A DNA stretch of 64,000 nt, from NCBI GenBank assembly GCA_964620915.1, contig CAZUKP010000003.1, positions 1 to 64,000 on the forward strand, given 5' to 3'. Positions 44,525-53,267 of this stretch are shown here, one piece after another. The position numbers and the translations under genes are program-made. The stretch comes from Hyphomicrobium_A sp964620915. GTDB lineage: Bacteria > Pseudomonadota > Alphaproteobacteria > Rhizobiales > Hyphomicrobiaceae. Below the pieces are notes generated by a model, which made no database searches, was not told the DNA's origin, and saw only the letters and a program-made list of their open reading frames with translations. Position 1 is the stretch's first letter; each line of letters starts with the position of its first letter.

Positions 44525-44967
44525 AGAGATACTGTTGCCTCCTGAGCCGGGTCACCTCCCAATTGATATCTCATCAACCGCTGCACTCCAGCCATTCGAT
44601 GCAGGGTGCGGCAATAAGATAAGGGCCGGCGTGAGGCCGGCCCTTTTACCCGCTAGGGCATGAGACTTATGGGGAGGTTGCCAACAGGGCCCAATCCCTT
44701 TGAGCTGCCCCGGGGGGCTGGGGGGCTGGTAATCCGGAACTGCTCATCGGAGACCGGACCTTGAAGGCAACGATGCAAGACTCGCAGTCGTTTGGGGCAG
44801 CTCGTTGGCCGAGACAGGTCGGGAATTTGGCCATGTCGAGGAATTTCAGTGCTGGGCGGCCGCTCAAGTTCCGAAAACTGCCACTCGGCCGGCCATCATC
44901 GCCACCTTGCTCTTGAAATTTCGACGACTCAGGGCGATCATAATAAAACTGTGACAGGGAGGCGCCA
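44525..44967. other. 443-bp divergent intergenic region with orphan terminator
   Basis: Between the divergent M3 peptidase and DUF2794 genes. It contains a plus-strand terminator at 44621-44647 although no plus-strand gene precedes it, and a GC-rich stretch (44710-44740, many G). Open frames here do not look coding. The right end supplies AGGGAGG, the ribosome binding site for the DUF2794 gene. Confidence 0.5.
44621..44647 (+). terminator. Rho-independent terminator without an upstream gene
   Basis: Perfect 10-bp stem AAGGGCCGGC (44621-44630) / GCCGGCCCTT (44636-44645), five-base loop, TTTT. It would end a short transcript starting within the preceding 100 bp, which contains the inverted segments CTGCA...TGCAG; a small RNA is possible. 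Confidence 0.65.
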
Positions 44968-45360
44968 TTGAGCGAATCCGATCCGATAGCATTCAGCCCG
45001 CGACGCGCGGGCGGCTCTCGCGGGACATTTCCCAATGGGAGCCCTGGGGCACAAGCTCAACTGGTCACAACTTTCAGCCGACACGAACTGGGTGCGATAC
45101 TCGACGTTTATGGCCGCAAGGTCGCAGCGGGCGAGTGGCGTGACTACGCAATCAACCTGGAACGCGACAAGGCGATCTTCTGCATCTTTCGCCGTGCCAG
45201 CGAATTTCCACTTTATCGAATCGTGAAGTGTCCGAAGCTCGCCCGCAAACAAGGCGCCTATAGCGTTGTGGCGCCAGCGGGTCTCATCCTAAAGCGCGGG
45301 CAAAATCTCCAACACGTGCTCCGCGTTCTCGACGATCGCGTCCGCCTCGTCGCCCTCTAG
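44968..45360 (+). CDS. DUF2794 family protein
   Basis: 130 residues. The stretch FSRHELGAILDVYGRKVAAGEWRDYAINLERDKAIFCIFRRASEFPLYRIVKCPKLARKQGAYSVV is the DUF2794 signature, a family found mainly in alphaproteobacteria and of unknown function. Start is TTG, preceded by AGGGAGG; the first 35 residues are variable. Followed by a terminator hairpin. Confidence 0.85.
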   Translation: MSESDPIAFSPRRAGGSRGTFPNGSPGAQAQLVTTFSRHELGAILDVYGRKVAAGEWRDYAINLERDKAIFCIFRRASEFPLYRIVKCPKLARKQGAYSVVAPAGLILKRGQNLQHVLRVLDDRVRLVAL

Positions 45361-45381
45361 AAAGCGCTCAGCAGATAAGCA

Positions 45382-45406
45382 AAGAGCCCCGTCTAGCGGG
45401 GCTCTT
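45382..45406. terminator. Hairpin terminator between convergent DUF2794 and BI-1 genes
   Basis: AAGAGCCCC (45382-45390) pairs with GGGGCTCTT (45398-45406). The T-run is short on both sides, so it may work in both directions with moderate strength. Confidence 0.7.
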
Positions 45407-45433
45407 CGTTCGTTCAGACCTGGCCTCGTGCTG

Positions 45434-46177
45434 CTAGTTGCGGTTACCGAAAAGCTGCAGCAAAAACAGGAACATATTGATGAAGTCGAGGTAGAGGCTC
45501 AGCGCCCCCATAATGGCGCTCTTGGCCACCATCGCCGCGTCGTGGCGAACCATCAGGTAGCCGTCCTTGATCCGCTGGGTGTCGTACGCGGTGAGGCCTG
45601 CAAACACCAAAACGCCGATAGCGGAGATCGCGAAGGCCAGCGCACCTGACTGCAGGAAGATGTTGACCACGGCAGCCAGGATGATCCCGATCACACCCAT
45701 GATCAGGAATGAGCCCCAACCCGAAAGGTCACGCTTCGTCGTGTAGCCCCAGAGACTGAGGCCGGCGAAGGCACCCGCCGTGACGAAGAAGATCTGTGTG
45801 ATCGATTGTCCAGTGAAGACGAGGAAGATCGAAGACAGCGACAAGCCCATCACAGCGGCAAACAGCCAAAATGCGATCTGGGCGGCGCCAACGCTCATCT
45901 TCTGAACCCGGAACGATAAGAACAGAACGAAGGCGAGAGGGGCCAGCATCACGACCCAGCGCAGCGGTGAGGTGTAGAGCGTCTGCCCAAGCGGCGTCAG
46001 GGCACCATCTTGAACAGCCATCGAATAGGTGAGGTAGGCCACGACGCCGGTCAGCGCTACGCCAGCCGCCATGTAGTTGTAGACGCCAAGCATGTAGGAG
46101 CGCAGACCCTCATCGATCGCGGCGCCCGCACGCGCCCCGGTTCCTGTTTGCGCATACCTTTTGTCGAGCTGAGCCAT
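45434..46177 (-). CDS. Bax inhibitor-1 / YbhL family membrane protein
   Basis: 247 residues from the ATG at 46177, chosen for AAGGGA seven bases upstream; the open frame extends to 46213. Seven membrane helices and the family signature AFAGLSLWGYTTKRDLSGWGSFL, then GLTAYDTQRIK. Homologues (YbhL, YccA) are multi-pass proteins with proposed calcium-channel or FtsH-modulating roles. Confidence 0.92.
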   Translation of the reverse strand: MAQLDKRYAQTGTGARAGAAIDEGLRSYMLGVYNYMAAGVALTGVVAYLTYSMAVQDGALTPLGQTLYTSPLRWVVMLAPLAFVLFLSFRVQKMSVGAAQIAFWLFAAVMGLSLSSIFLVFTGQSITQIFFVTAGAFAGLSLWGYTTKRDLSGWGSFLIMGVIGIILAAVVNIFLQSGALAFAISAIGVLVFAGLTAYDTQRIKDGYLMVRHDAAMVAKSAIMGALSLYLDFINMFLFLLQLFGNRN

Positions 46178-46224
46178 GAGTATATCCCTTGTTGGTTCGG
46201 CCAAATTTGCCAAATCACGTTCTA

Positions 46225-46275
46225 AATATGCGTGTACCCTGTTTCCGTTTCAAGGCGCAAGACGCACGCTATCCG
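46225..46275 (-). ncRNA. Candidate ybhL-type leader RNA upstream of the BI-1 gene
   Basis: On the minus strand upstream of the BI-1 gene there is a stem GCGTG (46265-46269 complement) / CACGC (46230-46234 complement) enclosing TTGCGCCTTGAAACGGAAAC. Conserved structured leaders called the ybhL motif are known upstream of these genes in alphaproteobacteria. I cannot align it to the published consensus here, so the assignment rests on position and a hairpin. Confidence 0.35.
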
Positions 46276-46324
46276 GTGTTCAGAGGGTGAAAAAAGCCCA
46301 AAGCTCCGGCCTCGTAGCCCCCTT

Positions 46325-48898
46325 TTACTCCGATCGCAAATATGGGACCGCAGGTGCCCGAAGCACCGCCCAGGTCCCAACCCCGCCGAACACTAGCACA
46401 AGCGCCGTGGAAAGACCGAGCGCGAGCGCGACAGCAACCGGCGAGAAACTAAAGGATATTTTCATCACCTGGGTGACGGTGATCCAAGCGGCGAAAGATC
46501 CGAGAACGACGGCAAAGACGGCCGTGACACAAGCCAGAAGGAGATACTCCGCAACGTGCGAGAGAAGGATCCGCCGGCGGGTCGCACCCAGCGTTTTGAG
46601 GATAACTGCTTCTAGAATTCTCCGCCGCTGAGCTGTAGCCAACGCGCCAGCAAGCACGAGTGCGCCGGCAACAAGCGTGATGCTGCCCGCAATTCGGATT
46701 GCAACCATCACCTTGGTGAAAATCGAATTGACGGCATCGAGCACGTCCTTGACGCGGATTGCCGTGACGGCCGGATACGTCCGCCCCAGATCGCGGATCG
46801 CATCCGCCTCGGTCGCAAGAGACGTTCCTGATGGAAGCGAAATCGTCGCCAGCAGATTGTGCGGCGCTCCCTTGAGCGTGTTGGGTGAGAAGACCATTAC
46901 GAAATTGATGGCGAGGCTTTCCCACTTCACTTCGCGCAAATTGTCGATGCGCGCGGTGAGGTTGCGGCCGAGAACGTTGACCGTAACCGTATCGCCGATC
47001 GCCAGGCCCAGCTTTTCAGCGAGGTTTGCCTCGAACGACACAAGCGACTCGCCCGAATAGTCTTTGGGCCACCACTCACCGGCAACGAGCTTCGAGCCTT
47101 CGGGCACCGTTTCAGAATAAGAAAGCCCCCTGTCGCCGTTGAGCACCCATTGGGCCTCTGGTGGCGCCTTGATCTTCTCGACAGGCGTGCCGTTAAGGCG
47201 GACCAATCGACCGCGCAGCATCGGCGCCTCCTCAAGAACGGCACCTGGAATGTCACGTTGAATGAGTGCGGTCAGCGGGATGAAGTCCGCCTTGGGAATG
47301 TCCAGCACAAAGTAGTCCGGCGAACGCGTCGGCAAGCTCTCGCGCAGCTCCCCGACGAGGGAAGCATCGGCGAGCGCGACTGCAACCAGCAGCGATAGTC
47401 CCGCGCCAAGCGAGAGGACAACCGAACGGGTTAGACCACCAGGCGCTCCGAGGTTCGCGATGGCAAGCGCAAGCTCCGGTACGCGAGGCCTGGGCACACG
47501 GCGTGCTGCCCACGTAACGGCCGTGCCCAGCCCCAAGAACAAAGCAAAGACTCCAACGAGTCCCAAGCAGAAATAAAGCGCGATGCTTTTGGAATCGGAC
47601 GTAAAGAGCGCGAACGCGATCAGCGCACTGGCAACCGCCAATGTCGCCGCGATCACCCAAGGACGGGGCAAAGTGCGCTCGGTGGAAACTTCATCGCGGA
47701 AGAGAACGCTGGCGCTCACGCGTTCGACCCTACCAAGCGGCCAGAGCGCAAAGAGGACCGCGACGGCGAAACCGTAAACCGAGGCCGAAAGGATGGTCAT
47801 TCCCGAGATCGTCGTTTCGGCAGGAAAGGGAAGCTCTGCCCCGAAGATACGGAACAGAAGCAGCGGAATGCCCGCACCAAAGACAAGACCTACTACGATC
47901 CCGATCACGGCCACGAGTATGATCTGGGACAGGAAAATGCCGAGCACCATGCGGCTCGTTGCGCCAAGGCTTTTCATCGTCGCGATGACCTTGCGGCGCT
48001 TTTCGATGAAGGTGGCCACCGCATTGGCAACACCAACGCCGCCGACGAGCAGTGCCGTGAGACCGATGAGAGTCAGAAACTGGCGCAAACGCTCAAGAGT
48101 TTGACTGATCTGAGGCGATGGATCGCGACGGTCGCGTATCGTGAAGCCTGCTTCTTGCAGTTTCGACTCGATTCGCTTGCGGGCATTGAGCAAGGATTCA
48201 TCATCAGCGGGAACGTCGTCTGGGAACTCCAAGGCGTAGCGCCAACGGATCAACGTCCCTGGCTTGACGAGACCGGTTTTTTCCAAAGCCTCCTGCGAGA
48301 GGAGAATCCTTGGTCCATAGGTCAGCCGATCCATGATGCCGTCAGGTTCCGACTTGATTGTTCCGCTGACCTCGATCTCGATGTCGCCAATACGCAGTGG
48401 CTCCCCAACCTTGACGGCGAGGCGCTTCAGCAGAATGGGGTCGGCAACGACGCCGGTTCGCAAGGCCTCCTGGAGCGGTCTGCCGTTCCCAAGCTCAACC
48501 TTTCCAACGAGCGGATAATTTTGGTCGACTGCCTTGAGTTCCGCCAACGCCTGGTCGGCACCGTCGGCGCGCCGCGCCATCGTGCGCATCGTCGACGTTT
48601 CACTCAAACGTCCGAAGCTCGACAGGGTATCGCGCTCGGCGCCTTGCGAGCGCACGTGCATGCGCGAAAGCGTGACGTCGCCTCCGAGGATGGCTTCGCC
48701 TTGCCGCTCAAAGCCTGCGCGCAATGCATCTGTTACGGCGCCGATTCCGGTTATCACCGCCACGCCAAGAGCCACGCACGCAATAAAGACGCGGAAACCC
48801 GAAAAGCTGCGGAACAATTCACGCGAGGCAATAGGAAGCACGCGGGGCAACCGCCAGTCCTGCGCCCGTTCGACAGTTGGCAGCGCTTCGGTCGTCAC
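46325..48898 (-). CDS. ABC transporter permease, YbbP-like (two FtsX domains)
   Basis: 857 residues. One N-terminal membrane helix (RVFIACVALGVAVITGIGAV), a large periplasmic part, then two FtsX-type helix groups (about 260-400 and 725-857), as in E. coli YbbP and MacB-type permeases. Coupled by a four-base overlap to the ATPase gene. Family members do not transport small substrates in the classical way and are thought to act on lipoproteins or the envelope; role here unknown. Confidence 0.88.
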   Translation of the reverse strand: MTTEALPTVERAQDWRLPRVLPIASRELFRSFSGFRVFIACVALGVAVITGIGAVTDALRAGFERQGEAILGGDVTLSRMHVRSQGAERDTLSSFGRLSETSTMRTMARRADGADQALAELKAVDQNYPLVGKVELGNGRPLQEALRTGVVADPILLKRLAVKVGEPLRIGDIEIEVSGTIKSEPDGIMDRLTYGPRILLSQEALEKTGLVKPGTLIRWRYALEFPDDVPADDESLLNARKRIESKLQEAGFTIRDRRDPSPQISQTLERLRQFLTLIGLTALLVGGVGVANAVATFIEKRRKVIATMKSLGATSRMVLGIFLSQIILVAVIGIVVGLVFGAGIPLLLFRIFGAELPFPAETTISGMTILSASVYGFAVAVLFALWPLGRVERVSASVLFRDEVSTERTLPRPWVIAATLAVASALIAFALFTSDSKSIALYFCLGLVGVFALFLGLGTAVTWAARRVPRPRVPELALAIANLGAPGGLTRSVVLSLGAGLSLLVAVALADASLVGELRESLPTRSPDYFVLDIPKADFIPLTALIQRDIPGAVLEEAPMLRGRLVRLNGTPVEKIKAPPEAQWVLNGDRGLSYSETVPEGSKLVAGEWWPKDYSGESLVSFEANLAEKLGLAIGDTVTVNVLGRNLTARIDNLREVKWESLAINFVMVFSPNTLKGAPHNLLATISLPSGTSLATEADAIRDLGRTYPAVTAIRVKDVLDAVNSIFTKVMVAIRIAGSITLVAGALVLAGALATAQRRRILEAVILKTLGATRRRILLSHVAEYLLLACVTAVFAVVLGSFAAWITVTQVMKISFSFSPVAVALALGLSTALVLVFGGVGTWAVLRAPAVPYLRSE

Positions 48899-49587
48899 GA
48901 GGCGAGCGCCTCCTCTGCACTTTCGATTTCGCCGTCCGCCATGTGAATCGTTCGCCCGCAGTCGGCCGCAATGCGCGCATCATGAGTCACGAGAATGAGA
49001 GTGGTCTCGCGCCGACGCTGAAGACCGAACAGGAGATCGACGATGTGCTTGCCGGTCTTGCCATCAAGATTTCCGGTCGGCTCGTCGGCAAGAATCAACC
49101 TTGGCTTCCGGCTCATAGCGCGCGCGATCGCGACGCGTTGCTGCTCGCCGCCGGAAAGCTGCGCGGGGAAATGATCCATGCGATGATCAAGGCCGACCTC
49201 GTCCAATAGCTCGCGCGCCGTCGCGAACGCGTCGGGGGCGCCCGCGAACTCAAGCGGCAGGGCGACGTTCTCCAAGGCAGTCATCGTCGGGACGAGATGA
49301 AACGACTGGAAGATGATCCCGATCTCAGCGCCGCGTATGAGGGCAAGGCTATCTTCATCGAGTGCGGTCAGATCATGCCCGGCCACGCGAACTTTGCCGC
49401 GCGTTGCACGCTCCAGTCCGGCGATGACCATCAGCAGCGACGTCTTGCCCGAGCCGGATGGACCGACAATGGCCATACCTTCGCCTTCTGCAACGCTAAG
49501 GGTGACGTCGCGCAAGATCTCGACGGGGCCGGCCCTGCTGGTCAGGGTCAGCTGGATGTCCTCCAAGGCGACGATCGGCTGGGACAC
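48895..49587 (-). CDS. ABC transporter ATPase, YbbA-like
   Basis: 230 residues: Walker A IVGPSGSGKTSLLMVIAGL, signature LSGGEQQRVAIARAM, Walker B LILADEPTGNLD. LolD/MacB-type ATPase that partners the YbbP-like permease. Divergent from the esterase gene tesA, the same arrangement as tesA / ybbA-ybbP in E. coli, a widely conserved module. Confidence 0.92.
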   Translation of the reverse strand: MSQPIVALEDIQLTLTSRAGPVEILRDVTLSVAEGEGMAIVGPSGSGKTSLLMVIAGLERATRGKVRVAGHDLTALDEDSLALIRGAEIGIIFQSFHLVPTMTALENVALPLEFAGAPDAFATARELLDEVGLDHRMDHFPAQLSGGEQQRVAIARAMSRKPRLILADEPTGNLDGKTGKHIVDLLFGLQRRRETTLILVTHDARIAADCGRTIHMADGEIESAEEALAS

Positions 49588-49688
49588 GTGCTTTGAGGCT
49601 CCTTTGCTTGCAGCGACCCCGAATTTGTCTCACGGTACGCGCGTGCTTACGTCACTGTAAGGTCTTGGACGATCGTTGGGACGGAAAC

Positions 49689-50393
49689 ATGATGACGATG
49701 AGAACGAGAGGCAATCGGCGCGGCTTTGGTCAAGTGGTGGCTCTTTTGGCCCTCGTCAACGTGATGGCGATCATTGCCGCTGTGCCCCTTACCTCAGCTG
49801 AGCCCTCCAAACCGCTTCGAATCGTCGCCTTTGGCGACAGCCTGACGGCCGGTTACGGGCTCCGGCCAAAGCACGCGTTTCCCGCGCAATTGCAGCGCGT
49901 GCTCAAAAAGCGGGGCCACAATGTCGTCGTGATCAACGCCGGCGTCTCCGGCGATACGACCGCCGGCGGGCTTGAACGTCTCGCCTGGGCCGTGCCCGAC
50001 GGCACTGACGCGGTCATTCTGGAGCTGGGCGCCAATGATGCGTTGCGCGGCGTCGACCCCAAGGTTACGCGTGCCAACCTGGAAAAGATCATCGCTGGTC
50101 TCAAGAAACAGGGCATGCCCATTCTGCTGGCAGGCATGCGTTCGCCGGCCAATTGGGGCGACACTTACGCTGAAGATTTCGACGCCATCTTTCCAGATCT
50201 CGCACGCGAGCACGGTCTCGTGTTCTATCCGTTCTTTCTTGATGGCGTAATTCTCAATCCCAAGCTCAATCTCGATGATGGCATGCACCCGACGTCTAAG
50301 GGCGTGGCCGAAATCGTGAAGCGGATCCTGCCGGCGACCGAAGAGCTAATCGAGCGCGCGTCCTCGCAACGCGCGTCGGCCTCCAAGAGTTGA
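49689..50393 (+). CDS. tesA: Arylesterase / acyl-CoA thioesterase TesA-like (SGNH hydrolase)
   Basis: 234 residues from the ATG at 49689 (the frame extends to 49593). An N-terminal signal peptide (VVALLALVNVMAIIAAVPLTSA) precedes IVAFGDSLTAGYGL with the nucleophile Ser, GANDALRG with the Asn, and DGMHPTSKG with the catalytic Asp-His. Periplasmic lysophospholipase/thioesterase family. Confidence 0.9.
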   Translation: MMTMRTRGNRRGFGQVVALLALVNVMAIIAAVPLTSAEPSKPLRIVAFGDSLTAGYGLRPKHAFPAQLQRVLKKRGHNVVVINAGVSGDTTAGGLERLAWAVPDGTDAVILELGANDALRGVDPKVTRANLEKIIAGLKKQGMPILLAGMRSPANWGDTYAEDFDAIFPDLAREHGLVFYPFFLDGVILNPKLNLDDGMHPTSKGVAEIVKRILPATEELIERASSQRASASKS

Positions 50394-50405
50394 GGGCCTG
50401 CACGC

Positions 50406-50981
50406 ATGCCCCGTCTTTTCACAGGCATCGAGATTCCAATCGAGCAGCGCGAGGAGTTGGCGCGGCTGCGCCGGCCAGCGCCGGGCTTGAGGTGGCTCGA
50501 AACCGAGAACCTTCATATGACGCTGCGCTTTGCCGGCGATATAGACACCGCGCGTGCCACGGAGTTTGCCGATCGCCTGGCCGACATCGACATCAATGCA
50601 TTTGTGGTACGGTTATCGGGACTTGGCGTTTTCGGCGGAAAGGATCCCCGATCGCTTTGGGTTGGTGTCGAAGCGGGTCCCGAGCTTGAAGCACTTGGGC
50701 GCGCCAACGAGCGCGCGGCCCGGGCTGCCGGTTTGCCTTCGGAAAGCCGCGCATTCAAACCGCATGTCACGATCGCCCGACTCAGATATGCGAGGCCTGA
50801 CACTGTTGCGCATCTCTTGGGGCGAATCGGCGCCTTTCGCTCAACGCCATTCTTCGTGTCCCGCTTCGTTTTGTTTTCCTCGCGGCCCAAAACCGGAGGC
50901 GGACCCTACGTCGTCGAAGAAGCCTTCACGTTGAAAGGCGGTGAATTTGCCGACTACCATGAGGCCGAAGGCCACTGGTGA
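50406..50981 (+). CDS. thpR: RNA 2',3'-cyclic phosphodiesterase ThpR
   Basis: 191-residue 2H phosphoesterase. Both HxT motifs are present: His37 (HMTLRFAGD) and His120 (HVTIARLRYA). Opens 2',3'-cyclic phosphates on RNA ends; also called LigT. 12 bp after tesA on the same strand, so probably co-transcribed. Converges on the quinone oxidoreductase gene. Confidence 0.9.
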   Translation: MPRLFTGIEIPIEQREELARLRRPAPGLRWLETENLHMTLRFAGDIDTARATEFADRLADIDINAFVVRLSGLGVFGGKDPRSLWVGVEAGPELEALGRANERAARAAGLPSESRAFKPHVTIARLRYARPDTVAHLLGRIGAFRSTPFFVSRFVLFSSRPKTGGGPYVVEEAFTLKGGEFADYHEAEGHW

Positions 50982-51032
50982 TTTTCGTGCAATGGCGGCG
51001 GGTTGCGCAGCGGACCGGTAGGTTGCTGCATA

Positions 51033-52007
51033 TCACATCGTGAGTACCACTTTTCCGACGGCCTCACGCCGATCGAGAACGCTGATTGCCTCGCGAATGC
51101 GGTCGAGCGGGAACGTCGCATGAATGCGAGGCTTCAGACGCCTTTCGGCGACCCAATCGAGCACCTTGGTCATGTTAGCGCGATGACCCACTGGATCGCG
51201 TTTCACGGATTCGCCCCAGAACACGCCAATGGCGGCGGCACCCTTCACGAGGAACAGATTCAGCGGGATTTTGGGAATGTCACCGGACGCAAATCCCACG
51301 ACCAGAAAACGGCCTTGCCAGGCTGTTGCACGCAATGCGGCCTCTGACGCGTCGCCGCCAACGCAGTCGTAGACTACATCGACGCCCTTGCCTTCCGTCA
51401 TCTCCCTCAGCGCCGACTTGAGATCGCGTTCTGAATAGTTCAAAAGCTCGTCTGCGCCATGGGCTCGGCAGACATCGAGCTTTTCGGCAGACGATGCGAC
51501 CGCAATGACACGCGCATCCAATAGCTTGGCAATTTCAATCGCAGCAAGGCCAGCACCACCCGCCGCACCGAGCACCGCCACGGTTTCGCCTGCTCGAAGT
51601 TGACCTCGATCCTTGAGCCCGTGAATCGCCGTCCCGTATGTGACGCTCAAGCCAGCAGCAACCTCGGCGCTGACGCCTGTTGGAATTGGAACGAGCGATT
51701 CAGCAAATACGACGACTTTCTCGCGCGCACCGCCCCAACCGAGATACGCCATGACACGATCTCCGACTGCGACACCTGAGACTTCCGGTCCAACCGCCTC
51801 CACAAGGCCGGCGATTTCTGCCGCCGGAGAGAAGGGCAGATCGGGTTTTGCTTGATACTTCCCGCGCGTAACGAGCGTATCGAAGAAGTTGAGTGCAGCT
51901 GCTTCGACCGCCACGAGTGCCTGGCCAGAACCGGGCACTGGCACCGGCAACTCCTCAATGGCGACCCCATCTGGACCATCGAGACTCTTGCAAAGCGCTG
52001 CTTTCAT
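51033..52007 (-). CDS. NADPH:quinone oxidoreductase-like (zeta-crystallin MDR family)
   Basis: 324 residues from the ATG at 52007, which has GGAGG seven bases upstream. Medium-chain reductase without catalytic zinc: AALNFFDTLVTRGKYQ, the NADP motif GAAGGAGLAAIEIAKLL, and VVYDCVGGD. Reduces quinones or enals; substrate not identifiable. The 113-bp gap to the divergent methyltransferase shows no clear motif. Confidence 0.88.
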   Translation of the reverse strand: MKAALCKSLDGPDGVAIEELPVPVPGSGQALVAVEAAALNFFDTLVTRGKYQAKPDLPFSPAAEIAGLVEAVGPEVSGVAVGDRVMAYLGWGGAREKVVVFAESLVPIPTGVSAEVAAGLSVTYGTAIHGLKDRGQLRAGETVAVLGAAGGAGLAAIEIAKLLDARVIAVASSAEKLDVCRAHGADELLNYSERDLKSALREMTEGKGVDVVYDCVGGDASEAALRATAWQGRFLVVGFASGDIPKIPLNLFLVKGAAAIGVFWGESVKRDPVGHRANMTKVLDWVAERRLKPRIHATFPLDRIREAISVLDRREAVGKVVLTM

Positions 52008-52120
52008 GTAAAAACCTCCGCAGCCCATTGCCGCGACATGTCAAGTTTTCGGCAGCTCTTCGACCATGGGCTGCCAATTGGGGCAAGCGCTAATCGGCCA
52101 AATTGCAATTGAGACACTCG

Positions 52121-52666
52121 ATGTCACGGACGCCTCTTCCACAATGGCCGCCTTCACCACGCGGATATTTCGCCATCGGGGCGGAGCGCATGTCCAAAGC
52201 GCTGAATCTCGGCAACCTGATGAGATCGGCACACGGTTTCGGCGCGAGCTTCACATTCACGATCGGCGCGACGTACCAGGCCCTCGAAGCGCGCGCAGAT
52301 ACATCGAAGGGCCAATTGCATCTGCCCCACTACAATTGGCCATCTGTGGATGAAATGGACCTGCCAACCGGTTGCCGACTCGTTGGGGTAGAACTGCTAG
52401 ATGACGCTATCGATCTCCCCAGCTTCCGCCATCCCCTGAGGGCCGCCTACATTCTGGGGCCCGAGCAAGGCTCACTTTCCGACGCCCTTGTGGCACGCTG
52501 TGACCATGTCGTCAGAATCCCGACGCGCTTTTGCGTCAATGTGGCAATGGCTGGCGCAATCGTGATGTATGATCGCATAAGGAGCATGGCCCGATTCGCC
52601 GACCGGCCGCTTCGGGAGGGCGGTCCACAAACAAATCAACAGGTTACTCCACACAAAGGTGAGTAA
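52121..52666 (+). CDS. SpoU/TrmH-family RNA 2'-O-methyltransferase
   Basis: 181 residues from the ATG at 52121 (a TTG at 52103 is an alternative). SPOUT-fold motifs: NLGNLMRSAHGFGASF (motif 1), AAYILGPEQGSLS (motif 2), and FCVNVAMAGAIVMYDR (motif 3, with conserved Asn). Transfers a methyl group to a tRNA or rRNA 2'-OH; target unknown. Short for the family but has all motifs. Confidence 0.85.
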   Translation: MSRTPLPQWPPSPRGYFAIGAERMSKALNLGNLMRSAHGFGASFTFTIGATYQALEARADTSKGQLHLPHYNWPSVDEMDLPTGCRLVGVELLDDAIDLPSFRHPLRAAYILGPEQGSLSDALVARCDHVVRIPTRFCVNVAMAGAIVMYDRIRSMARFADRPLREGGPQTNQQVTPHKGE

Positions 52667-52744
52667 TCCACGTCGGGAGGATGACAGGCCCGATCCTTGT
52701 TGCCTATGGTGACCGTAAACGAATCTACACAGCCGGGGACCAAA

Positions 52745-53263
52745 ATGACCAAGACCCGCAATATTCTCATCGCAGCCACCACGTTGATTGCAGGCCTGCT
52801 CGTTTCGGCCGATGCAATGGCACAGAAGGTAAAGCTCGTTCAGCGCAGTGGGGCGTGGAGCCTCTTTGCCGACACGGCCACACCAAAGCAGGTCTGCTTC
52901 GTCAGCTCTCAACCGACGGCTGTTGAGCCTCTCGGCGCGAATCGCGGTTCCATCTACTTCTATGTTTCGGCTTGGCCTAAGGACGGCATCAAAGTGGAGC
53001 CGAGCGTGAAGCTTGGTTACCCGATCAAGCCTGAAAGCGAAGTCACTGTGACGATTGGCACAGACGTGTTTAAGCTCTTCCCAAAAGATCAGCGCGCCTT
53101 CGTTGCCGACCCGACTGAAGAACTCAAGTTGATTGAGGCCCTCAAGAAGGGTGCGAATGCTGTGGTGCAGGCAACGTCCGAAAAAGGAACCAGCACGACG
53201 GACACGTACTCACTTTCTGGATCGACCAAGGCGCTTGAGCTCTTGGCCAGCACGTGTTCCTGA
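52745..53263 (+). CDS. Invasion-associated locus B (IalB) family protein
   Basis: 172 residues with a Sec signal peptide (ILIAATTLIAGLLVSADAMA). IalB-family features: the WSLFAD and CFVSSQPTA segments, FYVSAWPKDGIKVEPSVKLGYP, and the C-terminal GSTKALELLASTC. IalB proteins are periplasmic and of poorly known function; the Bartonella homologue is linked to erythrocyte invasion, but the family is common in free-living rhizobia. Converges on the Smr gene with four bases between stops. Confidence 0.85.
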   Translation: MTKTRNILIAATTLIAGLLVSADAMAQKVKLVQRSGAWSLFADTATPKQVCFVSSQPTAVEPLGANRGSIYFYVSAWPKDGIKVEPSVKLGYPIKPESEVTVTIGTDVFKLFPKDQRAFVADPTEELKLIEALKKGANAVVQATSEKGTSTTDTYSLSGSTKALELLASTCS

Positions 53264-53267
53264 GCCG

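Noticed and set aside
44667..45035. 122-residue minus-strand open frame over the DUF2794 start
   Set aside because: Overlaps a recognised gene on the other strand and has no similarity to a known family.
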